NCBI RefSeq assembly: GCF_025566885.1
Contig: NZ_JAOQJQ010000004.1
Coordinates: forward strand, 248,001 to 312,000
Reading direction: 5' to 3'
Source of the DNA: Brotonthovivens ammoniilytica
GTDB lineage: Bacteria > Bacillota > Clostridia > Lachnospirales > Lachnospiraceae
Length of the DNA stretch: 64,000 bases
This document shows positions 41,628 through 50,781 of the stretch, piece by piece. How positions within the stretch are numbered: the first letter of the stretch is position 1; each line of letters starts with the position of its first letter. The notes beneath the pieces were generated by a model. It was not told the DNA's origin. It saw nothing but the letters and a program-made list of their open reading frames with translations, and made no database searches. A program made the position numbers and the translations under genes.

Positions 41628-41909
41628 GTGATACAGTATACCGATATTTTTAATATTAATTACTATAAGAAAGAAATTTTTCATGGAAGCTATAAATCTA
41701 TGCGCTATCAAATTAAAAAAAGCGAAAAAAAAGATGCTGATGAATCAGCAGTCCTTCTTGTTACAACCTGGCCCGGCCCTTATAATTTCGAAACTACTGC
41801 CCAGGAGCAAAATCAATACTGCGAATTTGAGTTCAGCAATGACGGCCTGAAGCAGGCCGTCGATTATCTGAATCAGCAGTATCAGCAGCACTATCTGACA
41901 CAGCGTTAG
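41628..41909 (+). CDS. Uncharacterised 93-aa protein
   Basis: One of only two rightward genes. The best start is GTG at 41628 with TGGAGG seven bases upstream. Sequence: VIQYTDIFNINYYKKEIFHG, then MRYQIKKSEK, LLVTTWPGPYNFETTAQEQ and a helical KQAVDYLNQQYQQHY end. It is a recurrent small protein in Lachnospiraceae in my memory, but no function is assigned. It converges with the TetR gene, sharing four bases at the stops. Confidence 0.7.
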   Translation: MIQYTDIFNINYYKKEIFHGSYKSMRYQIKKSEKKDADESAVLLVTTWPGPYNFETTAQEQNQYCEFEFSNDGLKQAVDYLNQQYQQHYLTQR

Positions 41910-42484
41910 AGGGGAGCGCACATATCTTCAAGGACATCGGACAAAGAACGTGAAATGATAAAATCATATACCTGCGCAAGCTCTTCCGGCTGGATTTCCA
42001 TTCCCCCCTGTATCCATGTCATCAAAATATATGTAATTGTCTGAGAATAATACTCTGACAGGTGCTCGGGGGTAAGCCAGCGGTTCATGGGCTCTTTGCT
42101 TCCCATCTGATCTGCAATCATACTGCAGAGAACCAGCTGGATCCCTAACTCCACCATCCCCCGGAAAGAGTTTTGACCTTCCAGCTTGCTGGCATGCATA
42201 TAAAATTCTTTCTCTTTGCGCATATTCTGAAAGATCAGGATCATTGCTTCATTAATCATTCCATTGCTTAAAAGCGGCTGTACCGGTGTTACGATATCTT
42301 TAATCATAATCCACTGCAGCAAACTGTATTTGTCTTCAAAATGATTATAGAAGGTAGGGCGTATCACCCCCGCTCCATCTGTGATCTGTTTTATTGTAAT
42401 TTTCTCAATGGGCTGCTGGCACGCCAGTTTTTTAAAACTATCTGCCAGCCGTTCATTTACGGATTTTCTATCTTTTCCAATCAT
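41906..42484 (-). CDS. TetR/AcrR-family transcriptional regulator
   Basis: 192 residues. N-terminal HTH (ITIKQITDGAGVIRPTFYNHF, about 28-48) and an all-helical ligand domain of the DhaS-like kind with KRKEF-like and WIQGG segments. The target and ligand are unknown; candidates are the adjacent DUF134-NifX gene or the corrinoid genes. Confidence 0.88.
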   Translation of the reverse strand: MIGKDRKSVNERLADSFKKLACQQPIEKITIKQITDGAGVIRPTFYNHFEDKYSLLQWIMIKDIVTPVQPLLSNGMINEAMILIFQNMRKEKEFYMHASKLEGQNSFRGMVELGIQLVLCSMIADQMGSKEPMNRWLTPEHLSEYYSQTITYILMTWIQGGMEIQPEELAQVYDFIISRSLSDVLEDMCAPL

Positions 42485-42536
42485 ATTTTCTCCGTGGGCA
42501 ATAAGCTCCTTATACTTACATCTGAACCTTTAAATG

Positions 42537-43289
42537 CTAGTGGCAGCCATGTCCGCAGGACTCGCTGCTGTGATCATGACAGCCCTCACCTTCTGCATGA
42601 GCATGGTCCTTACATACAGTATCCGGATCATAGTTCAGGGTTCCTGCCAGAAATGCCGCAACCTGTCCGTCTGCCAGTCCCTGAGCTCCCGGATATAAAG
42701 TAATCCCGCATTCAGCCAAAGCATTCCTTGCTCCGCCGCCGATTCCTCCGCAGATTAACACTTCCACGCCAAGATCCGCAAGAAATCCCCCCAGCGCACC
42801 GTGTCCGCTTCCATTTGTATCAACCACTTTGCTATTTACCACCTTTCCGTCCTCTACCTCATAAACCTTAAACTGTTCTGTATGTCCAAAATGCTGGAAT
42901 ACACTTCCGTTTTCATAAGTAACTGCAATTTTCATAATCCTTCTTCCTCCTGATTTACTGATTTTTTTCTGAATCTGACATCTGCAGCTGACCTCCCGGC
43001 AGAGCCGGTATGTTCCTCCGCTGATCTTAAGCCTGGCGCCCTCAACCAGAAATCTTGCAATCTTTTTTCTGGCGTCCGCATAGATGGACTGAACGGTGGC
43101 CCGCCCTACCTGCATCTGAGCCGCACACTCCTCCTGGGTCATCCCCAGATAATCAATCAGTCGGATCGTCTCAAACTCATCTACTCCCAAAAGCAGCTGA
43201 CGATCATCTTTGCAGGCCAGATCCTTTGCTTCAAAATTCTGATATACAGGCAGCCTGCATATCCGTTTTTCTTTTCCCGGTCTTGGCAT
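42537..43289 (-). CDS. DUF134 HTH domain fused to a NifB/NifX-type domain
   Basis: 250 residues from the ATG at 43289. Residues 1-105 are DUF134 (MPRPGKEKRICRLPVY..., with LLGVDEFETIRLIDYLGMTQ and VGRATVQSIYADARKKIARF, a sigma-70 region-4-like HTH). After a basic linker, residues about 119-235 are a dinitrogenase iron-molybdenum cofactor (NifX/NafY) domain (MKIAVTYENGSVFQHFGHTE, LICGGIGGGARNALAECGI). The end is a His/Cys-rich metal-binding tail (HDHSSESCGHGCH). In many Firmicutes the two domains are separate genes; here AGGAGG encoded in the linker precedes an internal ATG at 42935, so the second domain could also be made alone. Confidence 0.88.
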   Translation of the reverse strand: MPRPGKEKRICRLPVYQNFEAKDLACKDDRQLLLGVDEFETIRLIDYLGMTQEECAAQMQVGRATVQSIYADARKKIARFLVEGARLKISGGTYRLCREVSCRCQIQKKISKSGGRRIMKIAVTYENGSVFQHFGHTEQFKVYEVEDGKVVNSKVVDTNGSGHGALGGFLADLGVEVLICGGIGGGARNALAECGITLYPGAQGLADGQVAAFLAGTLNYDPDTVCKDHAHAEGEGCHDHSSESCGHGCH

Positions 43290-43402
43290 TTGTTCGGCTC
43301 CTTTATTGGCATATGTCAATTATATATTTGTTTCTGATTTTTTACAATGTTTTTTTATATAAACTGTTAATTTTAACTTTTCCCCTGCTTTTCGGCTCTG
43401 TT

Positions 43403-43430
43403 TTTACATTTATTTAACATAGATTTAACA
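43403..43430 (+). promoter_or_regulatory. Three TTWACA repeats spaced by 11 bp (Pho-box-like)
   Basis: TTTACA (43403-43408), TTAACA (43414-43419) and TTAACA (43425-43430) are direct repeats with exact 11-bp period. This matches the TT(A/T/C)A(C/T)A repeats bound by PhoP in Bacillus. They stand 38 bp upstream of the -35 box of the Na/phosphate symporter gene. Confidence 0.65.
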
Positions 43431-43467
43431 TACGTATTTTCTATTACCGAAATGTTAAAACTATATA

Positions 43468-43496
43468 TTGACAAACAAAATTTTCTTCGATATGGT
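43468..43496 (+). promoter_or_regulatory. Promoter of the Na/Pi symporter gene
   Basis: TTGACA (43468-43473), 17-base spacer, TATGGT (43491-43496); start codon 66 bases further, behind AGGAGGAG. A 12-bp inverted repeat (ATACGTATTTTC at 43430, its complement at 43533) brackets it. Confidence 0.75.
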
Positions 43497-43561
43497 GGGG
43501 ATTGTAAAGCACATGAAAAATATTGAGTTTATGAAAATACGTATCTGAGGAGGAGAAATCC

Positions 43562-45337
43562 ATGGACATTTTTGGAATACTGTCAATGATTGGCGGGCTT
43601 GCTTTATTCCTTTACGGAATGAATGTTATGGGCAGCGGACTGGAAAAAGTTTCCGGCGGACGTCTAGAACAGATTCTGGAGAAATTAACATCCAATCCAA
43701 TCAAAGCCGTTTTGCTGGGAGCCGGAGTGACCGCAGTTATTCAGTCATCATCTGCCACAACAGTTATGGTGGTAGGCTTTGTTAATTCAAGCATTATGAA
43801 ATTATCTCAGGCCATCGGCCTGATTATGGGCGCAAATATTGGAACAACCATCACCGCCTGGCTGTTAAGCCTTACGGGAATTGAAAGTTCCAATGTATTT
43901 CTGCAGATGTTAAAACCAAGCTCTTTTTCACCGATTCTGGCCGTGATAGGTATTTTACTTTATCTTGGCGGAAAAAACAGCAAAAAGAAAGATATCGGCG
44001 AAATTATGCTGGGTTTTGCAACACTAATGTTCGGAATGGACGCCATGAGTGCAGCTGTGGCTCCTTTAGCGGACGTTCCTGAGTTTACTAACATCCTTAC
44101 TTTATTTAGCAATCCCCTGTTTGGTGTTATCGCCGGAGCCGTTCTAACCGGCATTATCCAGAGCTCTTCCGCATCAGTAGGTATTCTTCAGGCGCTGTCT
44201 ATTACCGGCGGATTTACTTACGGGTCTGTAATTCCTATTATTATGGGACAGAATATAGGAACCTGTGTAACAGCGATTATTTCCTGTCTCAGCGGAAACA
44301 GAAACGCAAAACGAACTGCTCTGGTGCATCTGTACTTTAATATAATAGGTACTATCATATTTCTTGCGCTGTATTATATACTGAATGCAATTATCCATTT
44401 CCCTTTTACAAACTCAGTTGTAGGGCCGGGAGGAATCGCACTGATCCACAGTATATTTAACATTTTTACAACTTTTATTCTGCTGCCATTTACCAAAGGA
44501 CTAGAGAAACTGGCTTATCTTACACTTCCGCGTACAACGGAAGAGGAACAGACAGAATCCAAGGAAGACCGTTTCCGTATGCTCAGCGACCGCTATTTGT
44601 CAAGCCCTGCATTTGCATTAGAAAACGTCAGAATCCTTTCCTGTGACCTGGCTAATCTTGCAAAGGAATCTGTAGGCAAGGCCATGAATCTGTTATTTAA
44701 TTATTCGCAGAAGGAATTTGACCAGCTGGAAGAGTTAGAAAATACTGCTGATATGTATGAGGACCGGCTGACAAGCTATCTGTCAAAACTAAATGGTCAG
44801 AACGTGACCTTTAAAGACGGCCGGGATATTTCAGTCCTGCAGCACTGTATCACAGACTTTGAACGAATCAGCGATTTATCCATAAATATCGGACAATATG
44901 CCTCTTCCATCCATCAGCAGAATTTTGAATTTTCCAAAAAAGGCCGGGAGGAGTTGTCTGTATACAGCGAAGCACTGAAAGATATCAGCAGCCGCTGTGC
45001 TCAGGTATTTATTAACAAAGATCAAGAGCTTGCACTTTCTGTAGAACCTCTAGAAGAAGTAATTGACAGCATTAATAAAACTGTCAACAAACAGCATATG
45101 AAACGCCTGAGAAACGGCAAATGTTCTGTGGAACTTGGTATGCTTCTGTCTGATATTACAACACATATGGAGCGCATTTCCGATCACTGTTCCAATATTG
45201 CTATTTATGAGCTGCAGCTTGCAGACAGCAGCATTGAAGAACATGCCTACCGGGAGCAGCTTGACGAAATAGAGACAGAGACATTCAACCGTGAATACGA
45301 AGCATTCAAAGAAAAATATCAGATCAAAAAATCATAA
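43562..45337 (+). CDS. Na/Pi symporter family protein with PhoU-like domain
   Basis: 591 residues. The membrane part (1-310) holds two inverted repeats, each with the signature Q-S-S: VIQSSSATTVMVVG (near 62) and IIQSSSASVGILQ (near 200), plus GANIGTTITAW and GQNIGTCVTAI. Residues about 345-570 are PhoU-like helical bundles with ADMYEDRL and ERISDHCSNIAIYE. Imports phosphate with sodium. The Pho-box-like repeats upstream suggest control by phosphate starvation. Start ATG at 43562 follows AGGAGGAG. Confidence 0.94.
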   Translation: MDIFGILSMIGGLALFLYGMNVMGSGLEKVSGGRLEQILEKLTSNPIKAVLLGAGVTAVIQSSSATTVMVVGFVNSSIMKLSQAIGLIMGANIGTTITAWLLSLTGIESSNVFLQMLKPSSFSPILAVIGILLYLGGKNSKKKDIGEIMLGFATLMFGMDAMSAAVAPLADVPEFTNILTLFSNPLFGVIAGAVLTGIIQSSSASVGILQALSITGGFTYGSVIPIIMGQNIGTCVTAIISCLSGNRNAKRTALVHLYFNIIGTIIFLALYYILNAIIHFPFTNSVVGPGGIALIHSIFNIFTTFILLPFTKGLEKLAYLTLPRTTEEEQTESKEDRFRMLSDRYLSSPAFALENVRILSCDLANLAKESVGKAMNLLFNYSQKEFDQLEELENTADMYEDRLTSYLSKLNGQNVTFKDGRDISVLQHCITDFERISDLSINIGQYASSIHQQNFEFSKKGREELSVYSEALKDISSRCAQVFINKDQELALSVEPLEEVIDSINKTVNKQHMKRLRNGKCSVELGMLLSDITTHMERISDHCSNIAIYELQLADSSIEEHAYREQLDEIETETFNREYEAFKEKYQIKKS

Positions 45338-45368
45338 CAGCCAAGTCATATCACAATAGCATTTTTTC

Positions 45369-45418
45369 AAAGAAGGTGTGCCGCCGTCTGCCAAAAACAG
45401 AAGGGGCACACCTTCTTT
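45369..45418. terminator. Bidirectional terminator between symporter and lactate dehydrogenase genes
   Basis: A 14-bp stem AAAGAAGGTGTGCC/GGCACACCTTCTTT with a 22-base loop and T-rich flanks on both sides, located between convergent genes. Confidence 0.9.
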
Positions 45419-45479
45419 CCTTTTATCTGCAAATGATACTGCATTGAAAGCAGTACAAGCTTTCTATTTGTTGATACTG

Positions 45480-46430
45480 TTATATCTTCATATTCAGTTT
45501 CTCTATTACCGCTCTTAACTGCCCAGCAGAAGCCAGAAGGGCACTGCGCTCCTTTTCATTCAGCGGAATTTCCAGAATCTCTTCTACACCATGCTTCCCG
45601 GTTACAGAAGGAATACTCAGCGCCATATCAGAAAGTCCATACTGCCCATTAAGCACTACAGATAGAGGAAGTACAGAATGCTCATCTTTAACAATGCTCT
45701 CTGCTATCCGCGTTACAGCCATTGCGATACCGTAATAAGTAGCGCCTTTTCTGCTGATAATTTCATACGCACTGTCCCGAACGCCTTCGTACAGCCTCTC
45801 CATAGACTCTTCATGCTTAAAATGTCCTCTGAGCTCACAAAAATGATGCAGATCAATCCCGGAAACATTCGCCCCGCTCCAGACCGCCAGCTCACTGTCT
45901 CCATGTTCTCCTATAATAAATGCATGGACACTCCTTGCATCAACACTTAAATGCTCTCCTAAAAGCTGCTTTAAACGGGCAGTATCCAGCACCGTTCCAG
46001 ACCCAATAACCCGGTTCACCGGAAATCCTGATATTTGATAAGCTGCATAAGTCAGCACATCCACCGGATTTGATACAATCATCAGGATTCCCTCTACCCC
46101 TCTTTTTTGAATTTCCGGTACTATCTTTTTCAGAATTTCCACATTTCGGTCAATCAGATCTAAACGGGTCTCCCCTGGTTCCTGACTGGCCCCTGCGGTA
46201 ACAATAATCAGCGCACAGTCTGAAATATCCTCATAGCTTCCTGCATAAATATCCATGGAAGCCGCATAAGGCATCCCGTCGGCCAGGTCCATGGCCTCGC
46301 CTTCCGCCTTCTTTTTATTTGCGTCAATAAGCACCAATTCTGAAAATAAACCTCTCTGCATCAGACTAAATGCAATGGACGAGCCTACGAAACCGCATCC
46401 TATAATAGCTGCTTTTCTTATATTTATCAT
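45480..46430 (-). CDS. ldh: L-lactate dehydrogenase
   Basis: 316 residues. Rossmann GCGFVGSSIAFSL at the start; the substrate-specificity loop reads GASQEPGETR, where Gln marks lactate rather than malate dehydrogenase; catalytic His in IGEHGDSE (near 178) and Asp/Arg in LIDRNVEI. Reduces pyruvate to L-lactate with NADH. Its promoter must lie in the short gap after the GH13 gene or further upstream, since it follows that gene on the same strand. Confidence 0.92.
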   Translation of the reverse strand: MINIRKAAIIGCGFVGSSIAFSLMQRGLFSELVLIDANKKKAEGEAMDLADGMPYAASMDIYAGSYEDISDCALIIVTAGASQEPGETRLDLIDRNVEILKKIVPEIQKRGVEGILMIVSNPVDVLTYAAYQISGFPVNRVIGSGTVLDTARLKQLLGEHLSVDARSVHAFIIGEHGDSELAVWSGANVSGIDLHHFCELRGHFKHEESMERLYEGVRDSAYEIISRKGATYYGIAMAVTRIAESIVKDEHSVLPLSVVLNGQYGLSDMALSIPSVTGKHGVEEILEIPLNEKERSALLASAGQLRAVIEKLNMKI

Positions 46431-46485
46431 AAAAGCCTCCTTTTTATTTATAGGCTTTCACAATCAAGATGCTCTTATTCAGCTC

Positions 46486-48612
46486 CTACACATTATCTTC
46501 TTTTGTTTCGTCTGCATCCGCTTTCTTCAACACAACACTGGACTTTTTGGGCAGTGTAATTCTCAGACTGCCTCCGTGGACCTTATACTCCACCGGCACA
46601 GTGGAATAGGAATCTTCCTTTGTATACATCACCTGCTGCAATACCGCCTCTTTTTCAATTCCCAAAGGGCTTACAGAGAATTCAGCGCAGCGGGAGCAGG
46701 CATCATTATTTACAATGATGACAAACTGCTCTGCTCTTGTAAAACGTCCATAGCAAAGCAGATTTTGTTCACCGTTTAAAAATTTCACAGAACCTCTTTT
46801 TAAAGCCGGACTGGATTTATGCAGAGCAATCATCTCTCTGTGAAATTCAAGAAGATCTTTATCCTCGTGTCCCCACGGATATGTTCTCCGGTTATCCGGA
46901 TCAGTAAAGCCGCACACACCTGCTTCATCTCCATAATAGATGGTTGGTGCCCCCGGCCAGGTCATCTGGATTACAACAGCTGCTTTCATTACGCCCTTAT
47001 CAATATCTTCTGACGCCGCCCCAGCCCCGAGGGAATAGGCTCTCCCTACTTTGTGGTTGGTTCTTGTAAGGAATCTGGAATGATCATGATTCGAAAGCTG
47101 ATTCATTGCACACTGCAGCGAATTAGTCATAAAATTTGCCATATAGTGCCCCATGGCATCCTGAAAGCTCTTTAGATTTCCCAGCATATAATCCTTATAT
47201 TCTTCACTGTGCTTTTCCATTCCAGTGAGAAACCAGCTGACCGGTTCCATAAATGCATCATAGTTCATCACAGAATCCCACTGATCTCCGCCAAGCCAGG
47301 CTTTGGGATCTCCGTAATGTTCCGCAAGAATCAGGGCCTTGGGATTTGCCTCCTTTACAACACGCCGGAATTCTCTCCAGAAATGGTGATTATACTCCTG
47401 AGAATGCCCCAGATCTGCAGCCACATCCAGACGCCATCCATCCGCATTAAAAGGCGGCGAAACCCACTTTGCAGCGACCTTCAGAATATAATCTTCCAAT
47501 TCCTTAGAGCCTTCATAGTTTAACTTCGGAAGCGTATCATGTCCCCACCAGCCTTCATAAGTCACATTATCCGGAAAAGAATTTTCATTTTGAAAATGAA
47601 AATACCGGTGGTACGGACTGTCTTTATCAATATAAGCGCCAGGAGGAAATCCTTCTTTTCCTTCATAGATTTTTTCCCGGTCCAGCCATTTATTAAATGA
47701 GCCGCAGTGATTAAACACTCCATCCAGTATTACTCTCATTCCACGGCTGTGGGCCTCATGAACCAAACGGATAAACAGCTGATTGCTGGCTTCTAGATTT
47801 TTCAGGCTCGTTACACGCCTCTGATATTTTCCGGCCTTCCGGTTATCCGTATCGCCGGCATTCATCAGCTGGTTGTCATCCTCCAGTATTACACCAAAAT
47901 GAGGATCTATATAATCATAATCCTGGGTATCATATTTATGGCTGGAAGCAGACACAAACAGCGGATTAAAGTACAATACCTCAACACCCAGATCCTTTAA
48001 ATAATCAAGCTTTGAAATAACCCCTTCCAGATCTCCTCCGTAAAAATCCGCAACGTCAAAATCATCCGGACATTTATCCCAGTTTTCCACTTTTTTTGTC
48101 AGGCGGTTAATATAATAATATTCGCCGCTTTCTACATCATTAGAAAGATCCCCATTACAGAAACGGTCCGTAAAAATCTGATACATCACCGCTCCTCTGG
48201 CCCAGTCTGGCACCTTAAATCCCGGCACAATTACAAAATTATACTGCGGCCTGCACTCCTTAGCCACGCCAACTTTATCATAGTAACAGCAAAGCATCCC
48301 CGAAATAATCTCAAAATAATATTCACAGCGTTCGCACCCCAGCTTCACTTCTGCCTGGTAATAATCAAATTCACCCTCCTGCTCCGCCAGCTTCATTTCG
48401 ATTCTTCTGCCGTCAAAGCAAAGAACTACACGATCCACATTATCCATTGCAGTCCTGAATCTTATGGTTACTGTATCATAAAAATCCGGCTCCTGAGGAC
48501 TTCTGTAATCCTGGGTTTCATCAGAAAACAACGCCCACTTCATCAAAATAGGCCGCATCTGCATAATATAGTTATGCATACTGTTCCACTTCCTAATAGA
48601 ATCGTAATTCAT
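46486..48612 (-). CDS. GH13 alpha-glucan hydrolase (neopullulanase/cyclomaltodextrinase type)
   Basis: 708 residues, no signal peptide, so intracellular. An N-terminal beta-sandwich domain (1-130) precedes the catalytic barrel: YQIFTDRFCNGD, VILDGVFNHCG (region I), DGWRLDVAAD (nucleophile Asp, region II), LILAEHYGD (acid/base Glu, region III) and LSNHDHSRF (region IV). A C-terminal beta domain ends in an acidic tail. It would cleave cyclodextrins, pullulan or maltodextrins imported by the cell. Exact subfamily not resolved. Confidence 0.92.
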   Translation of the reverse strand: MNYDSIRKWNSMHNYIMQMRPILMKWALFSDETQDYRSPQEPDFYDTVTIRFRTAMDNVDRVVLCFDGRRIEMKLAEQEGEFDYYQAEVKLGCERCEYYFEIISGMLCCYYDKVGVAKECRPQYNFVIVPGFKVPDWARGAVMYQIFTDRFCNGDLSNDVESGEYYYINRLTKKVENWDKCPDDFDVADFYGGDLEGVISKLDYLKDLGVEVLYFNPLFVSASSHKYDTQDYDYIDPHFGVILEDDNQLMNAGDTDNRKAGKYQRRVTSLKNLEASNQLFIRLVHEAHSRGMRVILDGVFNHCGSFNKWLDREKIYEGKEGFPPGAYIDKDSPYHRYFHFQNENSFPDNVTYEGWWGHDTLPKLNYEGSKELEDYILKVAAKWVSPPFNADGWRLDVAADLGHSQEYNHHFWREFRRVVKEANPKALILAEHYGDPKAWLGGDQWDSVMNYDAFMEPVSWFLTGMEKHSEEYKDYMLGNLKSFQDAMGHYMANFMTNSLQCAMNQLSNHDHSRFLTRTNHKVGRAYSLGAGAASEDIDKGVMKAAVVIQMTWPGAPTIYYGDEAGVCGFTDPDNRRTYPWGHEDKDLLEFHREMIALHKSSPALKRGSVKFLNGEQNLLCYGRFTRAEQFVIIVNNDACSRCAEFSVSPLGIEKEAVLQQVMYTKEDSYSTVPVEYKVHGGSLRITLPKKSSVVLKKADADETKEDNV

Positions 48613-48650
48613 ATTATACCGCCTTTTTATTTTTAATTTTATATATAAGA

Positions 48651-48684
48651 AAAAAAGGCAGCCTGTCGATCTGCTGCCTTTTTT
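48651..48684 (-). terminator. Intrinsic terminator between ftsH and the GH13 gene
   Basis: A 12-bp stem AAAAAAGGCAGC/GCTGCCTTTTTT with a 10-base loop. It lies 38 bases before the GH13 start. A possible -10 TATAAT (48756-48761) lies upstream of it on the same strand, so it could either end the ftsH transcript or attenuate the GH13 leader. Confidence 0.85.
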
Positions 48685-48897
48685 AGGAGAAGGTATTTTT
48701 TACTATGGGGTGTAGCAAAAAACTATATAATGTATTGGGGGTTTTTACAGTTGTTATTATAGCATCCATCTATATAGAAGTGTGCACAAAGATAAAAAAA
48801 ATTATCACGAGTTTTTGTAACTTTTCAAAGTTACCGAAAAGTTATGTTCTATCTTCTTTATAGGAATTCTGTATATTCCAAACTGCTCTGCCCATCC

Positions 48898-50772
48898 TTA
48901 CTCTTCAAACATCTCAGTATCAGCCGCCTGGGCTCCAACACTTTCCTTCTCAAACAGCGCTTCAAATTCTTCACGCCCGATTTTCTCTTTTTCCAGAAGC
49001 AGCTGTGCACAGCTTTCAAGAATATCTCTGTTTTCCCGGATCATCTGCCGCGCTTTTGCATAGCATTCGTCTATAATCCGTTTGATTTCCTGATCAATTA
49101 CACCTGCAATCTGCTCTCCGTAACCCCTTGTATGAGCAAGATCCCTTCCGATAAACACTTCATCGTCTTCATTGTCATAATTAATCAGGCCGACATTTTC
49201 AGACATTCCATACTTAGTAACCATTGCCTTTGCAACTGCTGTAGCCTGCTTAATATCCTGTGATGCTCCCGTTGTAATATCATCAAAAATCAGCTCCTCT
49301 GCAACACGGCCGCCTAGATCCACAACAATCTCCTGAAGCATTCTTCCTTTCGTATTAAACATCTCATCCCGCTCTGGCAGCGGCATCGTATATCCTGCCG
49401 CCCCTACTCCTGTAGGAATAATAGATACTGAATACACAGGTCCCACATCCGGCAGCAAGTGGAACAAAATTGCATGACCGGCCTCATGATACGCAGTAAT
49501 CCGCTTCTCTTTTTCCGTAATAATTCTGCTTTTCTTTTCAGCTCCAATTCCAACTTTTACAAAAGCTTTTTTAATATCCCCCTGCTCAATATAAACACGG
49601 TTTTCCTTTGCTGCACCGATTGCTGCTTCATTCATCAGATTTTCCAGATCTGCTCCGGAAAAGCCTGCGGTAGTCTGCGCAATCTGTTTCAGGTCAACAT
49701 TGTCACCGACGGGCTTATTTTTCGCATGTACTTTCAAAATCTCTTCACGACCGCCCACATCCGGACGCCCCACATGCACCTTTCTGTCAAAACGGCCCGG
49801 ACGCATAATGGCCGGATCTAGAATATCCACACGGTTTGTTGCCGACATTACAATAATTCCTGCATTCACGCCAAACCCATCCATCTCCACAAGGAGCTGA
49901 TTTAACGTCTGCTCACGCTCATCATGGCCGCCGCCCATTCCGGTTCCTCTCCTTCGGGCTACAGCGTCAATCTCATCAATAAATACGATACAGGGAGCAT
50001 GTTTTTTGGCATCCTCAAATAAATCTCTAACACGGGAAGCCCCGACACCTACAAACATTTCCACAAAATCAGAACCGGAAATGCTGAAAAACGGGACCCC
50101 GGCTTCTCCTGCAACCGCTTTGGCCAGCAAGGTTTTTCCGGTTCCCGGAGGGCCTACCAAAAGAACCCCCTTTGGTATTCTTGCACCAAGTTTTGTATAT
50201 TTTTCCGGTTCTTTCAGGAAATCAACAAGCTCTTCTAACTCCTCTTTTTCCTCTTTCAATCCAGCCACATCGGCAAATCCTACCTTTATGTTTTCACCGG
50301 TAGTCATTCTGGCCCTGCTTTTTCCAAAGTTCATCATTTTATTATTGCTGCCGCCGCTTCCTGCTGCCTGAGCATTCATAAACAGCATAATAATCAAGAA
50401 CAGAACAATCCCCTGTATCAGCGCCGGAAGAATATAGACCATCCAGTTTGTCCCCGGAATATCCGACAGGGTAAAATCCTTAAAATTCTGACTTTCCAGA
50501 TAAGTCTGTACTTCATTTACATCACTGACCTGAAAACTTTTCTGGCTGTCATCTGTAAGCTTCACAAGCACCTCGCCAGTGGGAACTTCCCGGTTCTGAT
50601 TAATCTGCACCGAGGAAACCTCTTCCTTTTGCAATGCCTCTTTAAATTGATCATAGGTATATGTATTACCCAGTGTACGCCGTGCATCAAAAGAATACCA
50701 GATTCCCATGATAATCAGCAGCACCAGAACATAGATACCTATGCTTCTAAACGGTGACCTTTTCAACTGCAC
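48898..50772 (-). CDS. ftsH: ATP-dependent zinc metalloprotease FtsH
   Basis: 624 residues. Two membrane helices (about 10-28 and 107-127), AAA+ domain with GPPGTGKT (near 210), Walker B VFIDEIDA, SRH MRPGRFDR, and the zinc site HEAGHAILF (near 430). Degrades membrane and regulatory proteins and is required for normal sporulation in many Firmicutes. Located next to hpt and tilS, as in Bacillus. Confidence 0.97.
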   Translation of the reverse strand: MQLKRSPFRSIGIYVLVLLIIMGIWYSFDARRTLGNTYTYDQFKEALQKEEVSSVQINQNREVPTGEVLVKLTDDSQKSFQVSDVNEVQTYLESQNFKDFTLSDIPGTNWMVYILPALIQGIVLFLIIMLFMNAQAAGSGGSNNKMMNFGKSRARMTTGENIKVGFADVAGLKEEKEELEELVDFLKEPEKYTKLGARIPKGVLLVGPPGTGKTLLAKAVAGEAGVPFFSISGSDFVEMFVGVGASRVRDLFEDAKKHAPCIVFIDEIDAVARRRGTGMGGGHDEREQTLNQLLVEMDGFGVNAGIIVMSATNRVDILDPAIMRPGRFDRKVHVGRPDVGGREEILKVHAKNKPVGDNVDLKQIAQTTAGFSGADLENLMNEAAIGAAKENRVYIEQGDIKKAFVKVGIGAEKKSRIITEKEKRITAYHEAGHAILFHLLPDVGPVYSVSIIPTGVGAAGYTMPLPERDEMFNTKGRMLQEIVVDLGGRVAEELIFDDITTGASQDIKQATAVAKAMVTKYGMSENVGLINYDNEDDEVFIGRDLAHTRGYGEQIAGVIDQEIKRIIDECYAKARQMIRENRDILESCAQLLLEKEKIGREEFEALFEKESVGAQAADTEMFEE

Positions 50773-50781
50773 TACTCCTCC

